Made by a program: the position numbers and the translations under genes. The notes beneath the pieces are model-generated. The model was given only the letters and a program-made list of their open reading frames with translations. It did no database searches and was not told the DNA's origin. A stretch of DNA of 54,750 nucleotides from Reyranellaceae bacterium (GTDB taxonomy: Bacteria > Pseudomonadota > Alphaproteobacteria > Reyranellales > Reyranellaceae), in contig JALHMM010000038.1 in NCBI GenBank assembly GCA_022844045.1, positions 1-54,750 on the forward strand. Reading direction: 5' to 3'. Below are positions 1 to 9,474 of the stretch, piece by piece; position 1 is the stretch's first letter; each line of letters starts with the position of its first letter.

Positions 1-1
1 G

Positions 2-2347
2 CGCGCGCCGAAGCCGAGTCTCGAGCAGTGGCTGGGCGCGCGCGCTTTCGTGTGGGGTGGCGGCGTTGTGCTGGCGCTCGCGGCGATCTTCCTGGTGCGC
101 TACTCGATCGAGCAGGGCTATCTGTCGCCGACCGTGCGCGTGATCATGGCGGCGCTGTTCGGCGCCGGCCTGATCGTCGGCGGCGACCGCATGCGCGGGC
201 GCGACGATCGCGTGGCGCAGGCGCTGACCGCCGCCGGTGCCGCCGCGCTCTACGGCTCTTTGTTCTCCGCCGTGGCGCTCTACGGCATGATCCCGCGCTT
301 CATGGGCGGCGTGCTGGCGCTGGCGCTGACGGCGGGCTGCATCGTGCTGTCGCTGCGCCACGGTATCTTTGTCGCCGCCCTCGCCTTCGTCGGCGGCTTC
401 GTCTCGCCCCTGGTGATCGGCGGCGAGACGCCCAATATCCTGGCGCTGTTCGGCTACCTGTTCGCGACCGCCGCCGGCACCTTGGCGGTGATCCGCCATC
501 GCGGCTGGTGGGTGCTGGGCTGGGGCGTGCTCGCGGGCACCAGCCTGTGGAGTCTCTTCTGGATGGTGCTGCGCGCCATGGACGGCGTGCGTTACGGCGC
601 CGACGGGCAGATCTGGGTCGGCCTGTTCCTGGTCGGCGTCGCCGCGCTCTTCGTCTGGGCGACGTGGCAACGCGTGCGCGAGCAGGGCCAGCCCACCGAC
701 CAGGTCGTGCTGCAGGTCTGGGCCGCGACCCTGGTGACTGGCGGCCTACTGGTCGGCATCACCGTCGGCGATCCGATGCGCACCGCCGGCTGGCTCTGTC
801 TCGGTCTTTACGGCGCTGGCATCTACGCCCTGGCGCGCACCGTGCCGCGCTTCCAGTACCTCGCCGCGTTGCCGCCGCTGCTATCGCTGGCGGCGCTCGC
901 GGCGTGGTGGTTCGTGCGCGTCTTCCCGCCCGGCGCTGAGGTAATCGACGCGTTCGGGCCGACCTTGCTGATCATGGGCGGCGGCTTCGCCATCGCCGCC
1001 TATGCGCTGCTGTGGAACGCCGGCCGGCCGGGTTTCTGGGCCGGCGTCACCGTGGGCGCCACGCTGCTGCATTTCCTGCTCGGCTGGTACACGCTGCGCG
1101 GCACGTCGCCCGGCATGCCGTGGTCGCTGATCAGTCTCGGCCTGGCGCTGCCCTTCCTCGCCGCCGCCGATCGCCTGCAGCGCTGGCGCGGCGCCATGCC
1201 AGGCGCCACCGAGGCGCTGGGCGTGATGGCGGCCGGCGTGACGTTCTTCGTCGCCGCCGCGATCCCGCTCGAGCTTCGTCGCGAGTGGATCACCGTCGCC
1301 TATGCCTTCGAGCTCACCGCCATCGCCTGGATCGGCTGGAAGCTCGATATCCTGAGCCTGCGCTGGCTGTGCTGGCCGCTGCTGGGCACGGTCATGACGC
1401 GCTTCGTGCTCAACCCCTATCTGCTCGACTACCCGCTGGGCGGCATCCCGTTCCTCAACTGGATTCTGTGGGCCTATGGCCTGACCATCATCGCCTTCTG
1501 GCTCGGCGGACGGTTCCTCTCGGCGGTGCGCCAGGATCCGTTGTCGGAAATGGTGAAGGCCTCGACCGTGTTGCTGGGCTTCGTGCTGCTCACGCTGGAG
1601 GTCCGCAGCGTCTTCCAGCCCACCGGCCTGTCGGCACCGGGCACGACGTTCTACGAACGCGCCACCCTGGTGCTGGCCTGGGGCGGCTTCGCCCTGGTCG
1701 CACTCTACGCCTGGGGCAACAGCGGCTCGAAGGTGGCGCTGATGAGCTGGCGCATCGTCGGCGCGTTGAGCGCCTTCCTCGCGGTGGTCGTGCAGAGCGT
1801 GGTGATGAACCCGATCGCCGAGTCGGTGCGCGTCGGCACCACGCCGATCTTCAACGGCCTGCTGCTGGGCTATCTCCTGCCGGCGATGCTGGCGGCGCTG
1901 GCGCTGCGTATGGCGCGGCAGGCGGGCGAGAGTCGCGCCGTGGTCGTAGCGGCGCTCACCGCGATGATCCTGGCCTTCGCCTGGGTGACGCTGGAGGTGC
2001 GCCACGTCTTCGATCCGTCCTTCGCCGGCGATCCGTTCGATGCCGATGGCGTCGAGCTCTACAGCTACTCGGCGGCGTGGCTGGTCTTCGGCCTGGCGCT
2101 GCTGGCGATCGGCATGTGGCGCCACGTGCCGGCGCTGCGCCATGCCGGCATGATCATGGTGCTGCTGGTCGTGGCCAAGGTGTTCCTGATCGACATGTCG
2201 GGCCTGCAGGGGCTGCTGCGCGTGCTGTCGTTCCTCGGCCTGGGCGCGGCGCTGATCGGGCTGGGCTACGCCTATCGCCGCTTCGTCTTCGCCGCCGACG
2301 AGCGGCCGGAGCTCGTACCGCCGCCGCCTGCACCGGCGACGCCATGA
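2..2347 (+). CDS. DUF2339 family polytopic membrane protein (5' partial)
   Basis: The frame is open from the first bases of the window, so the true start lies upstream; 781 residues are visible. The protein is almost entirely hydrophobic, with some twenty or more predicted membrane spans separated by short charged loops. It starts with LEQWLGARAFVWGGGVV and has repeated W-x-G and LEVR (LEVRSVF, LEVRHVF) motifs in spans. This is the pattern of the DUF2339 family of large bacterial inner-membrane proteins, whose function is unknown. A GTG at position 50 is in frame but lies within conserved-looking sequence and is unlikely to be the start. It ends with a short proline-rich tail. The family assignment is from recognition; no activity can be inferred. 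Confidence 0.8.
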   Translation, partial: RAPKPSLEQWLGARAFVWGGGVVLALAAIFLVRYSIEQGYLSPTVRVIMAALFGAGLIVGGDRMRGRDDRVAQALTAAGAAALYGSLFSAVALYGMIPRFMGGVLALALTAGCIVLSLRHGIFVAALAFVGGFVSPLVIGGETPNILALFGYLFATAAGTLAVIRHRGWWVLGWGVLAGTSLWSLFWMVLRAMDGVRYGADGQIWVGLFLVGVAALFVWATWQRVREQGQPTDQVVLQVWAATLVTGGLLVGITVGDPMRTAGWLCLGLYGAGIYALARTVPRFQYLAALPPLLSLAALAAWWFVRVFPPGAEVIDAFGPTLLIMGGGFAIAAYALLWNAGRPGFWAGVTVGATLLHFLLGWYTLRGTSPGMPWSLISLGLALPFLAAADRLQRWRGAMPGATEALGVMAAGVTFFVAAAIPLELRREWITVAYAFELTAIAWIGWKLDILSLRWLCWPLLGTVMTRFVLNPYLLDYPLGGIPFLNWILWAYGLTIIAFWLGGRFLSAVRQDPLSEMVKASTVLLGFVLLTLEVRSVFQPTGLSAPGTTFYERATLVLAWGGFALVALYAWGNSGSKVALMSWRIVGALSAFLAVVVQSVVMNPIAESVRVGTTPIFNGLLLGYLLPAMLAALALRMARQAGESRAVVVAALTAMILAFAWVTLEVRHVFDPSFAGDPFDADGVELYSYSAAWLVFGLALLAIGMWRHVPALRHAGMIMVLLVVAKVFLIDMSGLQGLLRVLSFLGLGAALIGLGYAYRRFVFAADERPELVPPPPAPATP

Positions 2348-2384
2348 CGACCCGGGCTGTCGCATGTGGCTTTCAAAAGGCTGA

Positions 2385-2447
2385 GGGCGCGCCACTCCAG
2401 TGGCGCGGCGGCCGATCGAGAAGACGCGCCACTGGAGTGGCGCGCCC
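2385..2447. repeat. Family C palindromic element, copy 1
   Basis: Two perfect 23-bp inverted arms (2385-2407 and 2425-2447) are separated by 17 bp. Each arm is itself a palindrome around GCCACTCCAGTGGC or its complement, so the element can form one long hairpin or two small ones. The sequence resembles the pair at 40551-40602, with C/T and A/G substitutions that preserve pairing. It lies between the DUF2339 gene and paaK and may act as a transcription attenuator or REP-like element; no U-run follows. Confidence 0.75.
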
Positions 2448-2476
2448 CGACCACAGCGTTATGCGATAGCCCCGCC

Positions 2477-3760
2477 ATGACGACGGACTTGTTTCCCGAG
2501 CTTCGCCTGTCGCGCGACGCGCTGGAGGCGTTGCAGCTCGATCGCCTGCGCGCCACGCTCGAGCACGCCTACGCCAACCAGGCGCCGTATCGCGCGAAGT
2601 GCGCGGCGGCCGGTGTGCATCCGTCCGACCTGAAGTCGCTTGCCGATCTCGCGAAGTTCCCGTTCACCGCCAAGAGCGACCTGCGCGACAACTATCCCTA
2701 CGGCATGCTCGCCGTGCCGCGCGAGCAATGCGTGCGCGTCCACGCCTCCAGCGGCACGACGGGGCGGCCGACGGTGGTCGGCTACACCGCCGAGGACATC
2801 GCGACGTGGTCCGAGCTGATGGCGCGCTCGATCTGGGCCGGCGGCGGGCGGCCGGGCGACGTGGTGCATGTCGCCTATGGCTATGGCCTGTTCACCGGCG
2901 GGCTGGGCGCGCATTACGGCGCCGAGCGGCTCGGCTGCACGGCGGTGCCGATGTCGGGTGGCAACAGCGAGAAGCAGGTCCAGTTGATCGCCGAGTTCGG
3001 CGCGCGCGTCATCATGGTGACGCCGTCCTACATGCTGGCGCTGGCCGATGAGTTCGAGCGCCAGGGCGTCGACGTGCGCAAGACGGCGCTGCGCATCGGC
3101 ATCCACGGCGCCGAGCCGTGGACCGAGAGCATGCGCCAGGAGATCGAGCGGCGCACCGGCATCGACGCCGTCGATATCTACGGCATCTCCGAGGTGATGG
3201 GGCCCGGCGTCGGCCAGGAGTTTCGCGACAGCAAGGACGGGCTGACCATCTGGGAGGACCACTTCCTGCCGGAGATCGTCGATCCCGACACCGGCCAGCC
3301 GACGAAAGAGGGCGCGATCGGCGAGCTGGTCTTCACCTCGCTCAGCAAGCGGGCGCTGCCCGTCGTGCGCTATCGCACGCGCGATCTGACGCGGCTGCTG
3401 CCCGGCACGATCGCCAGCATGCGCCGCATGGCGCGCATCACCGGACGCAGCGACGACATGCTGATCGTGCGCGGCGTGAATCTCTTTCCCAGCCAGGTCG
3501 AGGAACAGATCCTGCGCGAGCCTGATCTCTCGCCGCATTATGTGCTGGAGCTGTGGCGCGAGGGTCCGCTCGATGCGCTGAAGATCATCGTCGAGGCGCG
3601 CGAGGCGTTGGGCGATGCGCGCCGCGCTCAGGTGGCGGCCTCGCTGTCGGCGCGCGTGAAGACCATGTGCGGCGTCACCGCCGGTGTCGAGATCGCCGCG
3701 ATGGGCGCCGTCGAACGCTCGATCGGCAAGGCCAAGCGGGTGATCGACCGTCGTCGATGA
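2477..3760 (+). CDS. paaK: Phenylacetate-CoA ligase (PaaK-type AMP-forming ligase)
   Basis: A 427-residue member of the adenylate-forming (ANL) superfamily that activates phenylacetate or a related aryl acid to its CoA thioester via an acyl-AMP. The P-loop-like signature SSGTTGRP is at residues 91-98, followed by YGISEVMGPGV and the YRTRDLT and GRSDDMLIVRGVNLFPSQVEE motifs typical of PaaK. Length matches the family (about 430). I chose ATG 2477 over an in-frame ATG at 2366, because the upstream frame only translates the family C palindrome. The stop overlaps the next gene's possible ATG (ATGA at 3757). No other paa genes are in the window, so the true substrate could be another aryl acid. Confidence 0.88.
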   Translation: MTTDLFPELRLSRDALEALQLDRLRATLEHAYANQAPYRAKCAAAGVHPSDLKSLADLAKFPFTAKSDLRDNYPYGMLAVPREQCVRVHASSGTTGRPTVVGYTAEDIATWSELMARSIWAGGGRPGDVVHVAYGYGLFTGGLGAHYGAERLGCTAVPMSGGNSEKQVQLIAEFGARVIMVTPSYMLALADEFERQGVDVRKTALRIGIHGAEPWTESMRQEIERRTGIDAVDIYGISEVMGPGVGQEFRDSKDGLTIWEDHFLPEIVDPDTGQPTKEGAIGELVFTSLSKRALPVVRYRTRDLTRLLPGTIASMRRMARITGRSDDMLIVRGVNLFPSQVEEQILREPDLSPHYVLELWREGPLDALKIIVEAREALGDARRAQVAASLSARVKTMCGVTAGVEIAAMGAVERSIGKAKRVIDRRR

Positions 3761-3774
3761 GGAGGATGGCCTTG

Positions 3775-4212
3775 ATGCGCAGGATGGTTTTCGTGCTGCT
3801 GGCCGCGGTGCTGGCATTGCCGGGTGTGGCGCTGGCCGCGGGCAAGACGCACCGGCTTGTGCTGCAGGTCAGCGACAACGATGCGGAGAAGATGAACGCC
3901 GTGCTGAACGTCGCGGCCAATGTCTCGCGCCACTACGCCGCCGTCGGCGACGAGGTCGAGATCGTCATCGTCGCCTTCAACGCCGGCTTGCACATGCTGC
4001 GCGCGGACACCTCGCCGGTGAAGGCGCGGCTGGAGAGCTTCGCGCCGGGCATGCCCAACGTGACCTTCCAGGCCTGCGGCAACACCATGGAGGCCATGAA
4101 GCGGCGCGAAGACAAGGAGATCCCGATCCTGCCGGCGGCGAAGATCGTGCCGGCCGGCATCGTCACGCTGATCGATCTGTCCGAGAAGGGTTGGGTGATC
4201 GTCCGGCCGTAA
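3775..4212 (+). CDS. Periplasmic DsrE-like protein
   Basis: A 145-residue protein with a clear N-terminal signal peptide (hydrophobic run VFVLLAAVLALPGVALA, cleavage after ALAAG) followed by a DsrE/DsrF-like alpha/beta domain with a single conserved-looking cysteine in FQACGNTMEAM. An ATG at 3757 overlaps the paaK stop as ATGA. However, AGGAGG at 3760-3765 is spaced 9 nt from ATG 3775, which makes 3775 the better start; both give a signal peptide. The gene is likely co-transcribed with paaK. The DsrE fold relates to sulfur-relay proteins, but exported relatives have no fixed function, so none is claimed. Confidence 0.72.
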   Translation: MRRMVFVLLAAVLALPGVALAAGKTHRLVLQVSDNDAEKMNAVLNVAANVSRHYAAVGDEVEIVIVAFNAGLHMLRADTSPVKARLESFAPGMPNVTFQACGNTMEAMKRREDKEIPILPAAKIVPAGIVTLIDLSEKGWVIVRP

Positions 4213-4325
4213 CGCAGCGGACGACCGGCTCCGCCGCTTGCGGACCGCCAGCGGGAGACCTACAACTTAACCGTGTTCCTGTGCGCAGGCCGCGCGATAG
4301 ACGCGTTCGACGCAGGAGGCGGGAG

Positions 4326-6911
4326 ATGCTCGGGGCAACAAGGCGAACCGCGAGTCTCGTGGTGGCGCTCGTGGCCGTGGTGCTGACGGGCTGCGGCGAT
4401 GGCGATTGGTACGATCGCATCCGACACAGCGCGGCCAAAGACCTGACCGCGGCCAATGCCTGGCGCGACGGCGCGGCGGCGGGCGCGGTGCGCGATCTTC
4501 CGGTGGCCGTGCATGCCGGGGAGCGTCTGTGCGGCGGACCGCTCGGCAACTCGCGCTATGCCAATGGTGGCGCGCGCGATTTCGTGCGCTCGTCCATTCC
4601 AGCCTTCACCGATCGGCAGTTCATTCTGACCAGCGCGGGACCCGGCCGGACCATCGAGCGCCAGTTCTTCGCCGCCTCGGCGCGTCACGACATGTGCTAC
4701 GGCGAGGGGCTCGCGACCTATCGGCGGACGCGCGCCGAGTGCGACGCGGACTTCATCGCCGACATGAACCGGCTGTGCGAGACGCTGGTCGACGAATCGG
4801 CCATATCGCTGGCCTCGTGTCGCTCGCGCGTCTTCTGGGCCGGCGCCGCCGTATCGGTATTCGGTGGCCTGCACTACGGCGACAACAGCCACAACACCTG
4901 CGAGTACGATGTCGGCTTGCGGCCGGCGCGCGACTCGGTCATCGCCGGCCGATTCCTGGCGCCGCAGGGTCGCGATGGAGAAAGCCTGCTGGTGCTGACG
5001 GCCGCGGCCGATCGCCGACGACTCGACCTCGCACTGACCGACATCGGCGGCAAGGGCGCGGCGCGGCGACAGGGAACGATCGATCTGTCGACGGTGGAAC
5101 TGCACGATGCCGAGAGCGGGCGAGCGATCGACTGCGGCGGCGCTCCCTGCCGCCTGGGTGACCTGGTCGGCGCGCGCGACCTGCTGGCCTATGCGCCCAA
5201 GGCGATCGACCTGCAGGGCCAGGGACGCCAGCACCTGGTGCTGTTCGCGTTCCACGCGGGAGCTCGTCCCGAGAGCAGCTTCGGTCCCATCGTCGTGCCC
5301 CTGAGATTGGACCTGCGCGATGGCGTGCTCGTCGCCGCCGGCCGCGCTTTCCGTGCCGGCATCGGCGCGCAAGATGATGAGCCACCCGGCGTCATGCGTC
5401 TGCGGCGCCAAGCCGAGATCCTGCAGCACCGCATGCTGATCGGACGCGTGCTGCGGCCATGGACGGATACCACCGGCGCGCGCTGCGCAGGCGGCCAACA
5501 GATCGTGATCCCCAGCATCGATAGTCGCGGCGAGAACCGCGCGATCTTCGAGGTGCGTACGCTGCCGTTCTGCCTGCGCGGGCCGGACGTCGTGCGCATC
5601 GACATCGGCCGGTCGTGGAAGGCGGTGAACGGCGCCCTGGGATCGCCCGACGACGATGGCCATCACGAGGCCTACAAGCGCTTCCAGCATCCGCCGCTTC
5701 TCACCGCCGCCGCCGACGCCAAGGCCGGCGATCTTGACGTCTTGCACTTCTTCTTCCGCAGCAAATGCGACGGCGTCGCGGGTTGTACCAAGGCGGTCGG
5801 ACTGTCCGGAACCGTCGACCTCAACGACATGCTGGTGCAGCGGTTGTGGCCGACCGGATCGAATGGCGAGGCGGCGTGGAGCGTCGAGCAACACCGCCCG
5901 GGTGCGCGCGCGGACGGGCCGGCGATCTTCCTCTATCGCGGATGGGATCGCCTGGGCTTTCCCTGGGTGACGGCGCGCGATGCCGGCGCTCGTACCGTCG
6001 CGCTGCTGTCGGCGACCTTGTCCAACTGCCAGCCCGTCAAATCCGACGTCAACCGCGAGGCGCGCCTTCGCCAGGAGCGGTTTCCCTATCTCGACGCGCT
6101 CGACCAGGCGTCGCTCGCCTTCGTCAATCGCATCGACATCGCCGCGACGGGCGAATGCAAGGAAGCGCATGCCGGCCATGCCGAACGCATCCGCATCAGC
6201 ACGGTCTTCCCGAACCATCCCAGGGTCGAACGTCGTCCGACCTATCCTTTCGCCGAGTGGGTCGACCTGATCGGCAGCCGTGTCTGGAGCGGCGACCCGG
6301 CGCGGCCGCCGGCACGCCTGCGGGCGTCCGAAGCGTCGATCGTCGCCTCCTACTTGGCTATCGCGCCGATCGGCTTGTCGTTCGGCAGGGCGGGCGATGG
6401 ACTTCTGTTCGTGCGGCCCGGTCGCAAGGACTGCTTCTACGACGCCGCCGCCGCTTTTCCCGCGGCGGCGACGCCCGCCTACGATGTCGACGATCCGCGT
6501 TGCCGCGATGGCCGCGCGCCGGCGACGGTCGGCCGCGCGGACGAACTCCGCTTGTTGCTGGTCGCGGCCAGGCAACCCGGCAAGCTGCGGACGTGGCAGG
6601 TCGAGGAGTATGTCTGCCCCATGCCCGCCGGGCTGGCGGACCGGGTCCTGCCGTTGGCCCAGGCGCCGGTGGCGGTCGCGCGCGCATCCGGCGATAGGCC
6701 CGACACGGCGGCGTTGGTCTACCGCGATACCGCCGGCCATATCGCGATCGACACGATCACCTTCGAGGCGCCGCGCAACGCCGAGGGTCTGCCGCGTCCC
6801 GCGATCTCGGGCGTGGCCTGCGCGCACGACGACGAAGCGCGATGGACCGTGGCCCGGCCGTGGTCGAAACCGTGGACCACGCCGGATAGCGGGCCGGTCG
6901 CGACGCGCTGA
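4326..6911 (+). CDS. Large lipoprotein with phospholipase A2-like N-terminal domain
   Basis: An 861-residue lipoprotein. The signal peptide ends in lipobox LTGC with lipidated Cys23. Residues about 65-200 show the phospholipase A2 pattern: HDMCY (His121-Asp122, Cys124), then RAECD with Cys139, Phe143, Cys151 and Cys165, and a downstream helix with GGLHYGD. This matches HDxCY...RxxCDxxF of secreted PLA2s. The remaining ~650 residues contain repeated beta-rich segments (VLFAFHAG, DVLHFFFR, AALVYRDTAG), no domain I can name, and several cysteine pairs. Start: ATG 4326 follows a purine-rich AGGAGGCGGGAG. Likely an envelope-anchored esterase or lipase, or a catalytically dead PLA2 fold; the calcium loop is not obvious. 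The gene ends just before convergent pyk. Confidence 0.6.
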   Translation: MLGATRRTASLVVALVAVVLTGCGDGDWYDRIRHSAAKDLTAANAWRDGAAAGAVRDLPVAVHAGERLCGGPLGNSRYANGGARDFVRSSIPAFTDRQFILTSAGPGRTIERQFFAASARHDMCYGEGLATYRRTRAECDADFIADMNRLCETLVDESAISLASCRSRVFWAGAAVSVFGGLHYGDNSHNTCEYDVGLRPARDSVIAGRFLAPQGRDGESLLVLTAAADRRRLDLALTDIGGKGAARRQGTIDLSTVELHDAESGRAIDCGGAPCRLGDLVGARDLLAYAPKAIDLQGQGRQHLVLFAFHAGARPESSFGPIVVPLRLDLRDGVLVAAGRAFRAGIGAQDDEPPGVMRLRRQAEILQHRMLIGRVLRPWTDTTGARCAGGQQIVIPSIDSRGENRAIFEVRTLPFCLRGPDVVRIDIGRSWKAVNGALGSPDDDGHHEAYKRFQHPPLLTAAADAKAGDLDVLHFFFRSKCDGVAGCTKAVGLSGTVDLNDMLVQRLWPTGSNGEAAWSVEQHRPGARADGPAIFLYRGWDRLGFPWVTARDAGARTVALLSATLSNCQPVKSDVNREARLRQERFPYLDALDQASLAFVNRIDIAATGECKEAHAGHAERIRISTVFPNHPRVERRPTYPFAEWVDLIGSRVWSGDPARPPARLRASEASIVASYLAIAPIGLSFGRAGDGLLFVRPGRKDCFYDAAAAFPAAATPAYDVDDPRCRDGRAPATVGRADELRLLLVAARQPGKLRTWQVEEYVCPMPAGLADRVLPLAQAPVAVARASGDRPDTAALVYRDTAGHIAIDTITFEAPRNAEGLPRPAISGVACAHDDEARWTVARPWSKPWTTPDSGPVATR

Positions 6912-6913
6912 TA

Positions 6914-8326
6914 TCAGGCGCGCGCGATCCTGAGGATGTTGGTCGCGCCTGGCGTGCCGAAGGGCACGCCGGCGGTGATCACCAGCCGGTCGTCGGGCTT
7001 GGCCAGCTCCTCCTGCAACGCCATGACGCGCGCGGTCTGGACCATGTCGGCGAAATTGTGCGCGTCCTCGGCGAAGGCGGCGTGCACACCCCATACCAGC
7101 GCCATGCGCCGGGCCGTCGCCATCTTGGGCGTCAGGCAGAGGATCGGCACGTCGGGCCGCTCGCGCGCGGCGCGCAAGGTCGTCGAGCCCGACGTCGTGT
7201 AGGTGACGATCGCCGCGGCCGACAGCGTGTGCGCGCATTGCCGGGCGGCGGCGCTGATGGCGTCGGCCGAGGTCGGCTCGGGCTCGTGGCGGCTGGAATC
7301 GTTGATCTGGCGGTACATCGGATCGCGTTCGACGCGCGCCAGGATGCGGTTCATCATCTGCACCGCCTCGACCGGGTACTCGCCCGAGGCGGATTCCGCG
7401 CTCAGCATCACCGCGTCGGCGCCGTCGTAGACGGCCGTGGCGACGTCGGAGGCTTCGGCGCGCGTCGGCGTCGGCGAATGCACCATGGAGTCGAGCATCT
7501 GGGTGGCGACGACGACGGGTTTACCGAGATGGCGCGCGGCGCGCAGCATCATCTTCTGGATCGGCGGTACGTCCTCGGGCGGCAATTCGACGCCGAGATC
7601 GCCGCGCGCCACCATCAGGCCGTCGGTGATGGCGAGGATGTCGTCCAGGTGCTCGATGGCGCCGGGTTTCTCCATTTTTGCCATGACCGCGGCGCGATCG
7701 CCCACCAGCTTGCGCAGCTCGGCGATGTCGTCGGCGCGCTGCACGAAGGACAGCGCCACCCAGTCGACGCCCAGCTCGAGCGCCGAGTCGAGGTCGCGGC
7801 GGTCCTTGTCGGTCAGCGGCGAGAGCGGCAGCAGCACGTCGGGGACGTTGACGCCCTTGCGGTTCGACACGTCGCCGCCGACCTCGACCTCGGTGTCGAT
7901 CGTGTCCTGGCTGTGTTTCTTCACCCTGAGCCGGATGCGGCCGTCGTCGATCAGCAGCGTGCTGCCGACCTGGATCGCCTGGAAGATCTCAGGATGCGGC
8001 AGCGGCGCGCGCTTGGCCGTGCCGGGCTCCTTGGTCATGTCGAGCCGGAACGCCTGGCCGGGCGTCAGGTGGGCGCGATCGCCGACGAAGGTGCCGACGC
8101 GGATCTTCGGCCCCTGCAGGTCGGCGAGCACGCCGATCGGCCGGCCGAACTCGGCCTCGAGCGCGCGGATGATGTCGACGCGGGCGCGATGGTCCTCGAC
8201 CGTGCCGTGGCTGAAATTAAGACGGAATACATCGACGCCAGCGGCGAAGATGGCGCGGATGCGCTCTTCGGTCGAGGTGGCCGGGCCGAGAGTGGCGACA
8301 ATCTTGGTGCTGCGGCTGCGATGCAT
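6914..8326 (-). CDS. pyk: Pyruvate kinase
   Basis: A 470-residue enzyme converting phosphoenolpyruvate and ADP to pyruvate and ATP. N-terminal TKIVATLGPATS and FRLNFSHG, the active-site AKME (Lys217, Glu219), MVARGDLGVELP (metal ligand Asp243), and the substrate region ATQMLDSM with PTRAEASDVATAV are all present. The C-terminal allosteric domain is intact. Start ATG 8326 gives the canonical short N-terminus; the open frame continues upstream only through a repeat element and another gene. It lies downstream of the LtnD-type dehydrogenase on the same strand, separated by a family A palindrome. A PEP-consuming step next to sugar-acid catabolism and glycerate kinase makes metabolic sense. Confidence 0.96.
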   Translation of the reverse strand: MHRSRSTKIVATLGPATSTEERIRAIFAAGVDVFRLNFSHGTVEDHRARVDIIRALEAEFGRPIGVLADLQGPKIRVGTFVGDRAHLTPGQAFRLDMTKEPGTAKRAPLPHPEIFQAIQVGSTLLIDDGRIRLRVKKHSQDTIDTEVEVGGDVSNRKGVNVPDVLLPLSPLTDKDRRDLDSALELGVDWVALSFVQRADDIAELRKLVGDRAAVMAKMEKPGAIEHLDDILAITDGLMVARGDLGVELPPEDVPPIQKMMLRAARHLGKPVVVATQMLDSMVHSPTPTRAEASDVATAVYDGADAVMLSAESASGEYPVEAVQMMNRILARVERDPMYRQINDSSRHEPEPTSADAISAAARQCAHTLSAAAIVTYTTSGSTTLRAARERPDVPILCLTPKMATARRMALVWGVHAAFAEDAHNFADMVQTARVMALQEELAKPDDRLVITAGVPFGTPGATNILRIARA

Positions 8327-8398
8327 AGAGGGGTCCTTGGGGCGCGCACTGTAGCCCGCACTATGCCATCGATCGCGACGGAATGATGACTTCTGTGT

Positions 8399-8551
8399 CC
8401 TTCTCCCCGCGAAGGCGGGGAGAAGGTGCCCGAAGGGCGGATGAGGGGCTTCACTGTGCTTCAACCCGCACCGCCCATGGTGTTGAACGAGAAGCCCCTC
8501 ATCCGCCTCGCTGGCGCTCGGCACCTTCTCCCCGCCTTCGCGGGGAGAAGG
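8399..8551. repeat. Family A palindromic element, variant copy
   Basis: Inverted repeat of about 55-60 bp arms (8399-8451 and 8492-8551) around a 40-bp centre. The terminal hairpins read CTTCTCCCCGCGAAGG and its complement; the inner part CCCGAAGGGCGGATGAGGGG matches the other family A copies. This copy is a divergent subtype (CTCCCC core instead of CCCCCGG). It fills the gap between the pyruvate kinase and the dehydrogenase. Confidence 0.85.
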
Positions 8552-8553
8552 AG

Positions 8554-9474
8554 TCATGAGGATTTCTTCGCCCGCTCCGCGACGCTGAAGCCGCCCATCT
8601 GCTCGTAGAGTTTGACCACCGCGGCGTCGTCGAGGCGGCCCCATCCCGCCGCCGAGGCCATCAGGAACAGCTGATGCGCGGTGGCGGCCAGTGGCAGCGC
8701 CTGCTTGACCTCGCGGCCGGTGTCGAGCACCAGGCCGAGATCCTTGACGAAGATGTCGACGGCGGAGAGCGGCGTGAAATCGCCCTCGATCATGTGCGGC
8801 GCGCGGTTGGCGAACATCCAGGAATTGCCGGCGCTGTTGGTGATCACGTCGTAGAGCGCGCGTGGATCGGCGCCGGCCTTGGTGCCCAGCGCCATGGCCT
8901 CGGCGGTCGCCGCGATATGCACGCCGGCCAGCAGCTGGTTCACCGTCTTGACCAGCGAGCCGATGCCCGGCGCGTCGCCCAGACGATAGACCTTGCCGGC
9001 GACCGCCTCGAGGATCGGCTCGGCGCGTGCGTAGGCGTCGGCGGTGCCCGAGGACATGATGGTGAGCTGCCCGTCCTTGGCGCGCGCGGCACCGCCGGAC
9101 ATCGGTGCGTCGAGCAGCGGGTGGCCAGCTTGCGCCAGGCGCTCGCCGAGACTCTTGGTGAATCCCGTCGGCACGGTGGCGCATTGCACGACCACGGCGC
9201 CTTTGGGCAGCGCGCCGATCGCACCGTTCTCGCCGAATAGCACCGCCTCGACCTGCGGCGCGCTGACGACGACGATCACCAGCGCGTCGGCTTTCGCGGC
9301 CGCGTCCCTCGGCGAGTCGGCGATCACGCCACCGGCGGCGATCAGCGCGTCGCAGGCGGCGGGGTTCATGTCGACGCCGACCACACGATGGCCCTTGTCG
9401 AGCATGTTGCGCGCCATGCCCATGCCCATCGAGCCCAGCCCGACGACCGCGACGGTCAGCGTGTTGGTGCTCAT
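8554..9474 (-). CDS. ltnD: L-threonate/3-hydroxyacid dehydrogenase (LtnD-like, 3-HIBADH family)
   Basis: A 306-residue beta-hydroxyacid dehydrogenase. The Rossmann motif GLGSMG is at residues 12-17, the substrate-binding motif DAPMSGG at 122-128 and the catalytic lysine in GSLVKTVNQ at Lys176. The C-terminal NSWMFANRAPHM...SAVDIFVKDLGLVLDT is characteristic of the LtnD branch, which oxidises L-threonate or D-erythronate to the 2-oxo-tetronate. Its ATG overlaps the stop of otnI (ATGA at 9471-9474), so translation is coupled. Family members also include tartronate semialdehyde reductases, so substrate is inferred from the OtnI/OtnK neighbours. Confidence 0.85.
   Translation of the reverse strand: MSTNTLTVAVVGLGSMGMGMARNMLDKGHRVVGVDMNPAACDALIAAGGVIADSPRDAAAKADALVIVVVSAPQVEAVLFGENGAIGALPKGAVVVQCATVPTGFTKSLGERLAQAGHPLLDAPMSGGAARAKDGQLTIMSSGTADAYARAEPILEAVAGKVYRLGDAPGIGSLVKTVNQLLAGVHIAATAEAMALGTKAGADPRALYDVITNSAGNSWMFANRAPHMIEGDFTPLSAVDIFVKDLGLVLDTGREVKQALPLAATAHQLFLMASAAGWGRLDDAAVVKLYEQMGGFSVAERAKKSS

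Noticed and set aside
881..2395. Long open frame antisense to the DUF2339 gene
   Set aside because: Composition (Arg/Gln/His-rich, low complexity) is the mirror of GC-rich codons on the other strand. The same holds for the antisense frames over paaK, the lipoprotein, pyk, btuB, the IOR and pnt genes.
2366..2476. N-terminal extension of paaK from an upstream ATG
   Set aside because: The extra residues simply translate the family C palindrome, and PaaK proteins start near MTTDLFPE.
8399..8551. Possible CRISPR or direct-repeat array among the recurring repeats
   Set aside because: Copies are isolated palindromes many kb apart, with no spacer-repeat periodicity and no cas genes.
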